Assembly: GCA_900465665.1 (NCBI GenBank)
Contig: UBJO01000004.1
Location: 29,414 to 93,413 of the forward strand
Length of the DNA stretch: 64,000 bases
From: Hyphomicrobiales bacterium
GTDB lineage: Bacteria; Pseudomonadota; Alphaproteobacteria; Rhizobiales; Rhizobiaceae
Reading direction: 5' to 3'
The position numbers and the translations under genes are program-made. Of this stretch, positions 27,301 to 34,775 are shown in pieces. Under the pieces are notes generated by a model. That model did no database searches. It saw only the letters and a program-made list of their open reading frames with translations, and was not told the origin of the DNA. The stretch's first letter is position 1, and every line of letters starts with the position of its first letter.

Positions 27301-29154
27301 GGTGGTCAGACCGGCAATGGCCTTGGTGTTCAGGGCTGCGATCTCGTCGGTCGTGAACGCTGCCACGCCGGAGGAGACCATCGCACCCAGCTGAGACGAG
27401 CTCAGTGAACCAACCTGATCGCTGGTGAAGGCCGCGACCTGTGCCGAGGACATAGCGCCGATCTGCGCGGTGGTCAGTGCAGCAACCTGCGAGGAGTTGA
27501 GGCCAGCGACCTGCGTCGTCGTCAGGGCGACAACGTCGGCGGTGGTCAGGGCAGCGACCTGTCGCGAGTTCAGGGCACCGAACTGCTCCGAGGTCAGCGC
27601 GACGATCTTGTTGGTTGCCAGGCTTGCGATCTGGCTGGTGGTCAGCAGCGACACCTGCTTGGTGCTCAGGGCGGCGAACTGGCCGGTGCTGAGGGCTGCC
27701 AGCGTATCGGTGCCCAGCTGCGAGACAATCTTGGTGCTGATCGCAGCGATCTCGTCGGTCGAGAAGGTCGCGATATCGGCGGTCGACATCGCAGTGAACT
27801 CGTCGGCGGTCAAGGAGCCGATCTGTCCGCTTGTCAGCGCACCGATCTGAGCCGTGCTCATGACACCGATCTGCGTATTGTTCAGTGCTGCAACCTGCGT
27901 CGACGACAGAGCGGCGATGCTGGCGGTCGACAGAGCCGCTGCCGTGCCTGTGCTCAGGTTGGCGATCTGCTTCGAGGTCAGGGCGCCGACCTGATCGGTC
28001 GTCAGCGTTGCGATGTTCGCGGTGGTGATGGCGCCAAGCTGATCGTTGCTCAGCAACGACACCTGCTTCGACGAGAGAGCGCCGACCTGCGCACTGGTCA
28101 GTGCCTTCATGTCGTCGGTCGTCAGGCCGCTCAGGGCCTTGGTGCTGATTGCTGCGATCTCGTCGGTCGTGAACGTTGCGACATCACCGGTGGCCATGGC
28201 AAAGAGCTGTGCGGAGCTCAGCGCGCCGATCTGATCGCTCGTCAGGGAGGCGATCTGGCCGGAGCTCATCGCATCGATCTGCGCGGTGTTCAGCGCTGCA
28301 ACCTGCGTCGACTTGAGGCCGGCGACCTGCGCCGTGGTCAGGGCTGCCGTAGCGGCGGTCGTCAGAGATGCGACCTGCTTCGACGACAGGGCGCCAAGCT
28401 GCTCGCTTGTCAGCACGGCGATGTTTGCGGTGGTGATCGCGCCAAGCTGATCGCTGCTCAGCGCTGCAATCTGGCTCGACTTCAGAGCAACGATCTGGCC
28501 GCTGCTGAGAGCCTTAAGGTCATCCGTCGTCAGGCCGGCAATGGCCTTGGCGCTGAATGCAGCGACTTCATCGGTCGAAAACGTCACGATGGCGCTTGTG
28601 GAGAGCGAGCCCAGCTGTGCAGAGCTGAATGCAGCCGCCTGCTCGGTCGTGAATGCGGTAACCTGTGCGGTCGAAAGAGCCTTGAGCTGGTCGCTGCTGA
28701 GCGCAGCAATCTGCGTCGTCTTCAGGCCTGCAATCTGACCCGTCGTGAAGGCTGCGATGTCAGCGGTATCCATCGCGTTGAGCTGCTTGACGGTCAGCGC
28801 GCTGACCTGATCGGAGCTCAGCGAGGCGATCTGCGCGGAAGAGAGGGAAGCAACGGCGGCGGTCGAAAGCGCTGCCATCTGGCTCGTAGAGAAGCCACCG
28901 AGCTGAGCCGACGTCAGAACGGCCAGCTGATCGACCTTCAGGCCAACCACGGCGCTCGTCGACACCGCACTGATCTGCTCGGACGTAAAGGCAAGAAGAT
29001 CTGCCGTTTCAAACGCGGAAACCTGGGTCGAGCTCAGCGCCTTGATCTGATCGGTTCTCAGAGCCGCAACATCTTCGGTCGTGAGGTTCGCGATCGCGGA
29101 AGTGAAGAGTGCCCGGATCTGATTGACAGACAGAGAAGAAACAATGGAAGTCAT
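24334..29154 (-). CDS. Giant octad-repeat protein, [ST][ST]xQ[IV]xAL x 200
   Basis: The 1606 residues consist of 200 consecutive octads plus a 6-residue tail (IAAYSN), without one register break. The octad is Ser/Thr, Ser/Thr, any (Asp, Ala, Lys), Gln, Ile/Val, Ala/Gly, Ala, Leu. The octads are ordered in 17-octad (136-residue) super-repeats. It has no Cys, Trp or Pro-rich stretches, almost no Arg or His, no signal peptide and no RTX motif. Each octad reads like an N-capped helical turn followed by a break, so an elongated solenoid or fibre is likely; this is inference. A GAGGGG site precedes the ATG. The linked GT41 enzyme and glf suggest a glycosylated surface or secreted fibre. I recognise no named family. 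Confidence 0.85.
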   Translation of the reverse strand: MTSIVSSLSVNQIRALFTSAIANLTTEDVAALRTDQIKALSSTQVSAFETADLLAFTSEQISAVSTSAVVGLKVDQLAVLTSAQLGGFSTSQMAALSTAAVASLSSAQIASLSSDQVSALTVKQLNAMDTADIAAFTTGQIAGLKTTQIAALSSDQLKALSTAQVTAFTTEQAAAFSSAQLGSLSTSAIVTFSTDEVAAFSAKAIAGLTTDDLKALSSGQIVALKSSQIAALSSDQLGAITTANIAVLTSEQLGALSSKQVASLTTAATAALTTAQVAGLKSTQVAALNTAQIDAMSSGQIASLTSDQIGALSSAQLFAMATGDVATFTTDEIAAISTKALSGLTTDDMKALTSAQVGALSSKQVSLLSNDQLGAITTANIATLTTDQVGALTSKQIANLSTGTAAALSTASIAALSSTQVAALNNTQIGVMSTAQIGALTSGQIGSLTADEFTAMSTADIATFSTDEIAAISTKIVSQLGTDTLAALSTGQFAALSTKQVSLLTTSQIASLATNKIVALTSEQFGALNSRQVAALTTADVVALTTTQVAGLNSSQVAALTTAQIGAMSSAQVAAFTSDQVGSLSSSQLGAMVSSGVAAFTTDEIAALNTKAIAGLTTDDMKAFTSAQVGALSSKQVSLLSNDQLGAITTANVATMTTDQLGALNSKQVSGLSTDAAKALTTAQVAGLKSAQVAALNTAQIGVMSSGQIAALTSDQVGALSSSQLGAMSSAGVAAFTTDEIAAISSKALGGLTTDDMKALTSAQVGALSSKQVALLSNDQIGAITTANVATMTTDQIGALTSKQVAGLSTDAAKALTTAQVAALKSTQVASLSTTQIGVMSSAQIAALTSDQVGALSSAQLGAMASSGVAAFTTDEIAALNTKAIAGLTTDDMKAFTSAQVGALSSKQVSLLSSDQIGAITTANIATLTTDQVGALTSKQIASLGTATAAALSTASIAALSSTQVAALSNTQIGVMSTAQIGALTSGQIGSLSADDFTAMSTADIATFSTDEIAAISTKVVSQLGTDTLAALSTGQFAALSTKQVSLLTTSQIASLATNKIVALTSEQLGALNSQQVAALTTADVAAMTTTQVAGLTSSQVAALKTAQIEVMSSAQVAAFTSDQVGSLSSSQLGAMVSSGVAAFTTGEIAALNTKAIAGLTTDDLKAFTSAQIGALSSSQVALLSNDQLGAITTANIATMTTDQLGALNSKQVAGLSTDAAKALTTAQVAGLKSAQVAALNTAQIGVMSSGQIAALTSDQVGALNSSQLGAMSSAGVAAFTTDEIAAISTKALGGLTTDDMKALTSAQVGALSSKQVALLSNDQIGAITTANVATLTTDQVGALTSKQIANLGTATAAALSTASIAALSSTQVAALNNTQIGVMSTAQIGALTSAQIGSLTADEFTAMSTADIATFSTDEIAAISTKVVSLLGTDTLAALSTGQFAALSTKQVSLLTTGQIASLATNKIGALTSEQLGALNSKQVAALTTADIVALTTTQVAGLKSSQVAGLTTTQIDAMSSTQIAALTSDQIGALSSAQLGAMAPTDIATFTTDEIAAISTKALSALATEDIAAFSSAQAHALTSAQISRLSDVQVDAIIAAYSN
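24483..28978 (-). repeat. 408-bp super-repeat, about 11 copies in perfect register
   Basis: The anchor octad (TDEIA-type) begins at 24483, 24891, 25299, 25707, 26115, 26523, 26931, 27339, 27747, 28155, 28563 and 28971, exactly 408 bp apart each time. From the N-terminus the full copies fall into three sequence classes in the order C', A, B, C, C, A, B, C, A, B, then a partial copy. A is marked by GSLTADEFTAMSTADIA, B by QLGTDTLAALSTGQFAAL, and C by GLSTDAAKALTTAQ. The recurring A-B-C block (1224 bp) shows a third level of duplication. Confidence 0.93.
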
Positions 29155-30020
29155 GGACGAGCGCCCCTCGCGTTAGCTGATCAAAAGACATCATCCCGCT
29201 CCGTCGGTCAGACGCGCACAGCCGCACTTAAGCCGGCCACACGGCGTCGTCGGCATCGACGATCCGGGTTTCCTGTCGGAACAAAATTGGGTCAAACTAA
29301 ACATGGCTCGGACGAGCCAGCGCAACGGGAGGACATCATGCGCCCAGAGCCAAAGCGACTCTGATCCCTACGCCAGTGAACGCGAACTTCTTAACCCCGG
29401 CACCGTTTACCAGCGTCCATCATGGACCCACCGGCCAACCGCACTCCTCGGTAGAGCTATCGCGAGCAGTAAAACTCTTATTCGGCAGTCTTTAATTTCG
29501 AGTTAACATCGACCGTAGCTGAACTGCACTTCTGTTACAGATTCGGTCGCCAAAAGTCTAAATCGCCACTTTTCATATCCAATTGGCACACCACGCATTT
29601 TTATAAACCGAAACAGAAGGGTCTACTGGCGATTGCAACAATGATTGCATGCACCAATGCGGACTCAGCGTATCAAATAGAAAAAATAGAAATGGACAGA
29701 GAAAAGCTCCTCAATGAACATGATTTGCTTCATTAAGAACAAGATGATCAATTAGAAATATTACAGAAATGACAGCGAATCATCATGAATTCGCAAGTCA
29801 CCTGCCGATTGAAGCCGCCGGATAATAAATATCGGCACAGCGCTCCAGCAGCATCGCCCCGTCAGCGGACAATAATTTCCGACCATTTTTGGGGTCTTTC
29901 CGACAATCGAGAGCCCGATGGCGCCCTGGATGGTGCAGTGCACACCAGCTCACCCCCAAGGCAAGCCCGGCACAAGTAAAATGGCGTTCATGGACCTATA
30001 GGGTGATAGGGACGAATAGA
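29155..30020. other. AT-rich 0.87-kb intergenic region
   Basis: No convincing gene is seen. About 29480-29780 is clearly more AT-rich than the rest of the window. It must hold the leftward promoter of the octad gene and the rightward promoter of the gene at 30021. Short frames here (for example 14 codons from 29691) lack good ribosome-binding sites. Low GC next to glycan genes is consistent with transferred DNA or a site for a silencing protein of the MucR/Ros type. Confidence 0.5.
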
Positions 30021-30728
30021 ATGCGACTGTCTATATTGATTAGAGGCCACAACTATCTTGAGAAGGATCGTTTCGGCCTGCCGATGGACGGGCGGGACAA
30101 TGCCGCGTCCCTGCTTGAAAACGTGATCGCGCCGATCCGCGCGAAAAACCCCGACGCCACGGTCTATCTGGCGACATATGAAAGCCCGGCGCTGGCCGAA
30201 CTGCAGGAAAAATTCGCGCCATGCGAATTGATCCTGCTCGATCCCAACGGAAGCTCGCAGGCCGAAACCTACAAGGAAGCGCTGAAGTACATCTTCGAGA
30301 AGACGGAATATGACGCGCTGGTCGTCGTCCGCTTCGATCTGGCTTTCAAAAAGCCGTTCGACGCATGGAACCTGAAGATCGACATCAACAGCATCCATTT
30401 CACCTGGAAGGAATACCGCGACTACTGGCGCGATCACCGCCGCGTCGGCGATGCGATCCACGTGATCGGCAAGGCCGCCATTCCCGCCTTCCACAACGCG
30501 CTGATCATGAACCAGCTGTCCAACCGAGGTCATCTGCACCTGATGTACTATTATCTGCGCACGATGCACGACAATATGAAGTTCATCGAGGACGGTTACT
30601 TCGACACCAACACGCTGTTCGCCAACCCCGAATGCGACAACCCGCTCTACACGGTTTTCAACCGGCCGCGCCTGACCAGCATGGCCGGCAGCACCGGCAT
30701 GATCCTGCAGGAAATCCGCGCGGAATAA
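30021..30728 (+). CDS. Unknown protein, possibly glycosyltransferase-related
   Basis: The 235-residue protein starts MRLSILIRGHNYLEKDRFG at the ATG preceded by AGGGA; the in-frame extension to 29889 is low-quality sequence. It has alternating strands and helices of a Rossmann-like fold, with ATVYLATYESP, ELILLDPNGSSQAETYKEAL and a VVVRFDLAFKKP segment whose Arg-x-Asp recalls glycosyltransferase donor sites. Aromatic-rich patches (HFTWKEYRDYW, HLMYYYL) occupy the second half. No signal or membrane segment is visible. Neighbours on both sides make or modify glycans, so a role in that pathway is likely but not shown. Confidence 0.7.
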   Translation: MRLSILIRGHNYLEKDRFGLPMDGRDNAASLLENVIAPIRAKNPDATVYLATYESPALAELQEKFAPCELILLDPNGSSQAETYKEALKYIFEKTEYDALVVVRFDLAFKKPFDAWNLKIDINSIHFTWKEYRDYWRDHRRVGDAIHVIGKAAIPAFHNALIMNQLSNRGHLHLMYYYLRTMHDNMKFIEDGYFDTNTLFANPECDNPLYTVFNRPRLTSMAGSTGMILQEIRAE

Positions 30729-30746
30729 CGCGCAAGCCTGGTAACA

Positions 30747-30783
30747 AGAACGCCCGCATCGAGATCATCGATGCGGGCGTTCT
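30747..30783. terminator. Strong bidirectional terminator
   Basis: A 16-bp perfect stem (30747-30762 with 30768-30783, loop GATCA) stands between the convergent gene at 30021-30728 and the cupin gene that ends at 30852. It can close both transcripts. Confidence 0.85.
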
Positions 30784-30851
30784 GCTTTATAGGACTATGT
30801 TGAAAGTATAGCGCTCGCGAAACCATCCGCGAACGCTCTCCCCCAGGTCAA

Positions 30852-31178
30852 TCAGACCAGATACTTGTCGTTCTTGGCGCTCGGGATCTTCACGACGGTC
30901 ACCGTCGCATCGGTGAGCGCCTCGAACTGGTTGACCTGGCCGGGCTCGATATCGATGATGCTTCCCGCTCCCCACACCTTATCTATCATCCGCACCGTGC
31001 CGGAGACGACGAGCGTGATCTCACGCGCGATCTTGTGATAATGCGCCGCATCCTTGTCGCCGGCGACGTAATGCTTCACGCCGACCTCGAACGCATCCGT
31101 CTTGACGACCGTGGGGTCGAAGTCGCCGATGAACCAGCCGCCGATCATGTCGTCGAGGGTGAGTGGCTTATCGCTCAT
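30852..31178 (-). CDS. Small cupin-domain protein
   Basis: The 108-residue protein is a single cupin barrel: GVKHYVAGDKDAAHYHKIAREITLVVSG carries the His-x-His metal ligands and Glu, and the second motif PGQVNQF ends without the usual His. It could be a sugar-phosphate isomerase/epimerase-like or sensor cupin. Its ATG overlaps the stop of the upstream nucleotidyltransferase gene (ATGA), so the two are translationally coupled. It is last in a five-gene operon. Confidence 0.75.
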   Translation of the reverse strand: MSDKPLTLDDMIGGWFIGDFDPTVVKTDAFEVGVKHYVAGDKDAAHYHKIAREITLVVSGTVRMIDKVWGAGSIIDIEPGQVNQFEALTDATVTVVKIPSAKNDKYLV

Positions 31179-31897
31179 TTGTCACCTTCCGTGACGGACA
31201 GCTCGATCAGCTGGCGATCCGACTTGATGGGATGGAAGTCCTTGGCGTTGATCGGGAAGATCCCGATCTTCTTCCCATCGAGCACCATCTCGTTATAGAC
31301 GGGGCAGACATAGAACATGTTGTTGTGCCGCGCGTCCTTGCGGATCGCGTTCTTCGCCGCGCGCACGAAATCGCGCCCCTGCCGGAAATAGTAGAAGCCG
31401 GCCGTCGCGTTGTCGCTGATCGGATGCTTCTCGGCCGCCTCGACAACCATGTTCTGCTCGTCGAGCCGGACGAAGGAGTAGCGTGGATGCACGGACTTGA
31501 AGGTCATCGTGCCGCCATCGAGCTCGCGCTCCACGAAGTTCTGGATGACGCCATCGAAGGGGACGGTCAGGAATTCGTCGCCATTGAGGATCAACAGCGG
31601 CTGATCGTTGTCGATGTAGCCGGCGGCGAGCAGCGCCGTGCAGGCGGCCCCTTCCGTCTTGTCCTCGACCGAGACCACAGCGGCCGCCGGCGACAGCAGG
31701 CGCACGACCTCGTCGAGGTGGTAGCGTGCCAAGTCCTTCTTCTGCATCGCCACGATGATGCGGTGGCCGGGGATCTTGGCGCATTCGGCCAACTGTCGCT
31801 GCACCAGGGGTACGCCGTTGATTTCCACCAGCGCGGTCGGATAAGCCTCCATCGCCTGGATGCGAGGCTCGCCGGCTATCAGGATCAGAATATTCAT
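31175..31897 (-). CDS. Nucleotidyltransferase-like protein with altered signature
   Basis: The 240-residue protein is paralogous to the one encoded at 33196-33957. Both have the block TEGAACTxLLA...IDNDQP followed by a metal-site Asp (NGDEF here). Here the N-terminal signature GxGxRF...PKPLL is replaced by AGEPRIQAMEAYPTALVEI, so the nucleotide-binding Gly/Arg and the conserved Lys are lost. It may bind sugar phosphate without being an efficient transferase, or use another chemistry. It is in the coupled operon, 10 bp after the HAD gene. Confidence 0.7.
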   Translation of the reverse strand: MNILILIAGEPRIQAMEAYPTALVEINGVPLVQRQLAECAKIPGHRIIVAMQKKDLARYHLDEVVRLLSPAAAVVSVEDKTEGAACTALLAAGYIDNDQPLLILNGDEFLTVPFDGVIQNFVERELDGGTMTFKSVHPRYSFVRLDEQNMVVEAAEKHPISDNATAGFYYFRQGRDFVRAAKNAIRKDARHNNMFYVCPVYNEMVLDGKKIGIFPINAKDFHPIKSDRQLIELSVTEGDK

Positions 31898-31907
31898 CGC
31901 AAGCTCA

Positions 31908-32534
31908 TCAACCGTGGATTTTTCGAATGGTCTCGGTGATCGCGGGATAGTTCACATCCGCGATATCGTTCACCACCATGACATGCGCGCCGGAACCCTT
32001 GGCCGCCTTGATACCGTTCTCGTTGTCCTCGACGATCAGGCATTCCTCGGGCGTCAGGCCCATCATGGTGATCGCCTTGGTGTAGATCTCCGGGCTCGGC
32101 TTGCCGTGCTTGACGTCCTCGTTGCTCAGCTGGAACTCGAGGTAACCATCGAGTGCGGCTCGCGACATCATCAGCGACACCGTGCTCTTGATCGAGTTCG
32201 ACGCCACGGCGAGCCGGTATCCGTCTTCCCGCAGCCGCGCCAGCGCGTATTCCTGCTTGAAGGTCGGCTTGCACTTGGTGTGGATCATCTCGGTCGTGTA
32301 GAGCTGCTTCATCTCGTTGATGAAGCCATGCAGCGCCTCGGGAAGCCCGCGCGTCGTCGTCAGGATCTCCAGCTTGCGCCGCGTCGGCAGGCCGTCGAAG
32401 ATCGTCAGGTGCTCGTGCAGCGGAATGGTGTATCCGAAGAGCTCGAGCGCCCGGTTGAGCGCCTCATAGTGCCATTCGCGTGCGTCGATCAGCACGCCGT
32501 CCATGTCGAAGATAATCGCCTTAAGCGTGGTCAT
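31908..32534 (-). CDS. HAD-superfamily phosphatase, beta-phosphoglucomutase-like
   Basis: The 208-residue protein contains all four HAD motifs: DMDGVLID, VASNS, KHGKPSP and VEDNENGI. A helical cap follows motif I. Such enzymes dephosphorylate or isomerise sugar phosphates or phosphoglycerol-type compounds. I take the ATG at 32534, which overlaps the stop of the GDPD-like gene by ATGA; the longer frame upstream is the shadow of that gene. Together with the flanking nucleotidyltransferases it suggests synthesis of an activated, phosphate-containing building block. Confidence 0.85.
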   Translation of the reverse strand: MTTLKAIIFDMDGVLIDAREWHYEALNRALELFGYTIPLHEHLTIFDGLPTRRKLEILTTTRGLPEALHGFINEMKQLYTTEMIHTKCKPTFKQEYALARLREDGYRLAVASNSIKSTVSLMMSRAALDGYLEFQLSNEDVKHGKPSPEIYTKAITMMGLTPEECLIVEDNENGIKAAKGSGAHVMVVNDIADVNYPAITETIRKIHG

Positions 32535-33199
32535 GCTGCGTCCCGGCCAGTCAATATCAGTTGCGCGCGCTCCGGAAAGTCGGTGCAGACGGAAAGCCCA
32601 TCCCGCTCGTTGAGCCCCGAAGACACCAGCCACTGGAGAAATGGTTCATATTCGTCGTGGCGACCGTGAAGATCCGGCGCCACCAGCGTCGCCTGCTTGC
32701 CGTCGGCGAGAATGCGCTCGATCAGCGCCGCGTCATACCAGCGCCCCGGCAGGAAGTTGTCGATCCACACGCCGGTCACACCGGGATCGTCGTAGAGCGA
32801 CGCCTCGCGCTCATATTCGCTGAGACGCGTGAACGAGACCATCTTGCGCTTCACGCCCTGGATGAGATCCGGGACCGACGCATCGAAGAGGAAATAGTTG
32901 TTGTAGCCTTCGCTCGACAGAACCTCCGCCAGCATGTCGTGCAGACCATCGGCCTTGATGTTCAGCGCCAGCAGCGGCGAGCCGTGTTGTTTGGCAATCC
33001 GGAGGAACTCCGCAAAGGAGATTTCTCCTCCGCGCGGAATGTCGTGCGAGATGACGATCGAAGGCGCGCCGTCCGCCTGGCTGTCGCGCACGTCGGTCTC
33101 CGTGCCGAAGCCGAGCGAGAAGGAGCGAACGAAGGCCTCGACCGAGTTCTTCTCCTCAGGCGTCTTCCAATAGCCGCGATGGCTGAGAACCTCGATCAT
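32531..33199 (-). CDS. GDPD-like phosphodiesterase-fold protein
   Basis: The 222-residue protein resembles glycerophosphodiester phosphodiesterases: SHRG near the N-terminus, PEEKNSVEAF in place of PENT-type sequence, GFGTETDVRD with the metal-binding Glu/Asp pair, and ISHD. The catalytic His pair therefore appears present. It lacks a signal peptide, so it acts in the cytoplasm, perhaps on an activated polyol phosphate or lipid-derived glycerophosphodiester. Start and stop overlap the neighbouring genes by four bases (ATGA) on both sides. Confidence 0.75.
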   Translation of the reverse strand: MIEVLSHRGYWKTPEEKNSVEAFVRSFSLGFGTETDVRDSQADGAPSIVISHDIPRGGEISFAEFLRIAKQHGSPLLALNIKADGLHDMLAEVLSSEGYNNYFLFDASVPDLIQGVKRKMVSFTRLSEYEREASLYDDPGVTGVWIDNFLPGRWYDAALIERILADGKQATLVAPDLHGRHDEYEPFLQWLVSSGLNERDGLSVCTDFPERAQLILTGRDAA

Positions 33200-33957
33200 A
33201 CCGCAGCCCCCAGCGACCGCGTCACATCGACGGACAAGGGCAGGCTCTGGAAATGCGTGAGATCCTCGGGCACGCCGAGACCATACATTCCCGCATCCAC
33301 CGAGCCGATCGAATAGGCGCCGATCTTCGAGCCGTCCTCGATCATGAAATTATAGACCGGCGCCACGTAGAACTCGCCATTGACGCGGAAGTCGCGCTCG
33401 ATCATCCGGTCCGCATAGGAAACGAAGTCCGAGCCCTTGCGGAAATTGTAGATCCCAACGGTCGCGTGATCGGAAATCACCTGCTTCTCGACGACGTTGT
33501 CGATATAGCCATCGGCGCCGAACGAAACGAAGCTCCACTTCGGATCATCCGCCGTCATGGTCATGATCATCCCGTCGAGATCGCCCATGGCCCGAAGATA
33601 ATCGTCGATATCGACGTCGATATACTGGTCGCAATTGGCGATCATCATCGGCTGATCGTTGTCGATCTCGTCGCGGGCGAGCAGCACCGTGCAGGCGGCA
33701 CCCTCGGTCACCTGCTCGACGAGGAAGATCTCGCAGCCCGGCGCCCAGGCCCGCAGGTTCTCGCCCAGCCCATGCTCCCTGACATGGGCTGCCTGGCAGA
33801 TGAAGATGAAGCGATGCTCCACGGACGGGCGAAGGTTTTCGATCACCAGCCGGATCATCGGCACGCCGTGCACAGGCAGCAGTGGCTTGGGGAGAGTATA
33901 GCCGGCCTTGGCGAAGCGGCTTCCTTGCCCTGCCATTGGTACGACGATGTTCAACAT
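33196..33957 (-). CDS. Sugar/polyol-phosphate nucleotidyltransferase
   Basis: The 253-residue protein has the nucleotidyltransferase signature MAGQGSRFAKAG...PKPLLPVHG and the metal-site Asp in ANCDQYID. It should couple a sugar or alcohol phosphate to CTP, UTP or dTTP. It is the first gene of the coupled operon nucleotidyltransferase - GDPD-like - HAD - degenerate nucleotidyltransferase - cupin, all joined by ATGA overlaps or a 10-bp gap. The set suggests one dedicated activated precursor for a surface glycan; the compound cannot be named. Confidence 0.85.
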   Translation of the reverse strand: MLNIVVPMAGQGSRFAKAGYTLPKPLLPVHGVPMIRLVIENLRPSVEHRFIFICQAAHVREHGLGENLRAWAPGCEIFLVEQVTEGAACTVLLARDEIDNDQPMMIANCDQYIDVDIDDYLRAMGDLDGMIMTMTADDPKWSFVSFGADGYIDNVVEKQVISDHATVGIYNFRKGSDFVSYADRMIERDFRVNGEFYVAPVYNFMIEDGSKIGAYSIGSVDAGMYGLGVPEDLTHFQSLPLSVDVTRSLGAAV

Positions 33958-34074
33958 TGCGTATATCCCGAATTGTATCAGCTTACACCGTGAGGCGACC
34001 CTTAGCGGTCGAAGCTGGCGTCACGCTGTCCCGGATGGGCCAGAAGCCCGGCTGAGCAAAGAAACTTGCCCGAA

Positions 34075-34116
34075 ATGAAACGACCCGCGCGGATCGCTCC
34101 ACGCGGGTCGTTTCAT
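34075..34116. terminator. Terminator downstream of the OmpA-like gene
   Basis: A perfect 15-bp stem ATGAAACGACCCGCG (34075-34089 with 34102-34116, 12-base loop) lies 74 bases past the leftward OmpA-like gene. It separates that unit from the glycan-precursor operon, which starts at 33957 further left. Confidence 0.75.
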
Positions 34117-34189
34117 GTATTTTTATTCAGCGTCTGCCAGACGCCTGCTGGAAATATTTCACAGGCTCCCGGCTGACCTGAAGTCGATC

Positions 34190-34774
34190 TCAGGATTTCT
34201 TCGTGAAGACACCGAGATTGATCAGCTGTACGCGCCGATTGTTCGATCCTGTCGTATCCGTGCCCGGAATCGGCATGTATTCGCCGACGCCGACCGCATA
34301 AAGCCGCTGCGGATCGACCGCGAAAGTCGTGGACAGAGCCTCCTTGATGGCAGCCGCCCTCTGCTCGCTGAGATCGAGATTGTGCTTCTCATCGCCCGTC
34401 GAACTCGAGTGCCCGACCACCAGGAATTTATAGTCCCAGAGGTTCGGATGATGCAGCGCATCGGCAAGCAGGCCGAGCGTGCGGTAGGAACTCGGCTGGA
34501 TCGCGACGGAATCATTCTCGAAATTGATCTCGACCACCATCTGCGGCAGCTTGGCGATACGCTTCCAGTTCGGCAACTCCGACATCTGCTTGCTACCGCC
34601 GCTGATCGCCTCCTGCCTCAGGATCTCGAGATCGATGGCTGGCGCAGCGGAGGTCAGCTTGCCAAGCCCCTTGACGATGCGCTCCTGCGACACTTCCTGC
34701 GCCGATGCCAGGGCGGGAACAAGGACCGCCGCCGCCGCGACAATGATTGCTTTCGAAAGAACCCGCTTCATCAT
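34190..34774 (-). CDS. OmpA-like peptidoglycan-associated protein
   Basis: The 194-residue precursor has a signal peptide (KRVLSKAIIVAAAAVLVPALASAQ) and a C-terminal OmpA-like domain: VVEINFENDSVAI, YKFLVVGHSSSTGDEKHNLDLSEQRAAAIKEAL and the NRRVQL end motif. It lacks an N-terminal beta barrel and a lipobox Cys, so it should be a soluble periplasmic peptidoglycan-binding protein. I choose ATG 34774, which has GGAG five bases upstream and starts one base after the stop of the Cys-rich gene. Confidence 0.85.
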   Translation of the reverse strand: MMKRVLSKAIIVAAAAVLVPALASAQEVSQERIVKGLGKLTSAAPAIDLEILRQEAISGGSKQMSELPNWKRIAKLPQMVVEINFENDSVAIQPSSYRTLGLLADALHHPNLWDYKFLVVGHSSSTGDEKHNLDLSEQRAAAIKEALSTTFAVDPQRLYAVGVGEYMPIPGTDTTGSNNRRVQLINLGVFTKKS

Positions 34775-34775
34775 C

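Noticed and set aside
24483..28978. Possible CRISPR array or satellite repeat
   Set aside because: The repeats are coding, in frame, contiguous and 408 bp long, with no spacers and no cas genes.
24334..29154. Ice-nucleation protein or RTX adhesin
   Set aside because: Ice-nucleation octads are AGYGSTxT with TxT ladders and RTX repeats are GGxGxDxUx; neither appears. The [ST][ST]xQ[IV]xAL octad is different, although the nested periodicity is analogous.
29785..29979. 64-codon frame in the AT-rich gap
   Set aside because: No ribosome-binding site, Pro/Arg-rich random-like composition, and it overlaps the probable promoter of the gene at 30021.
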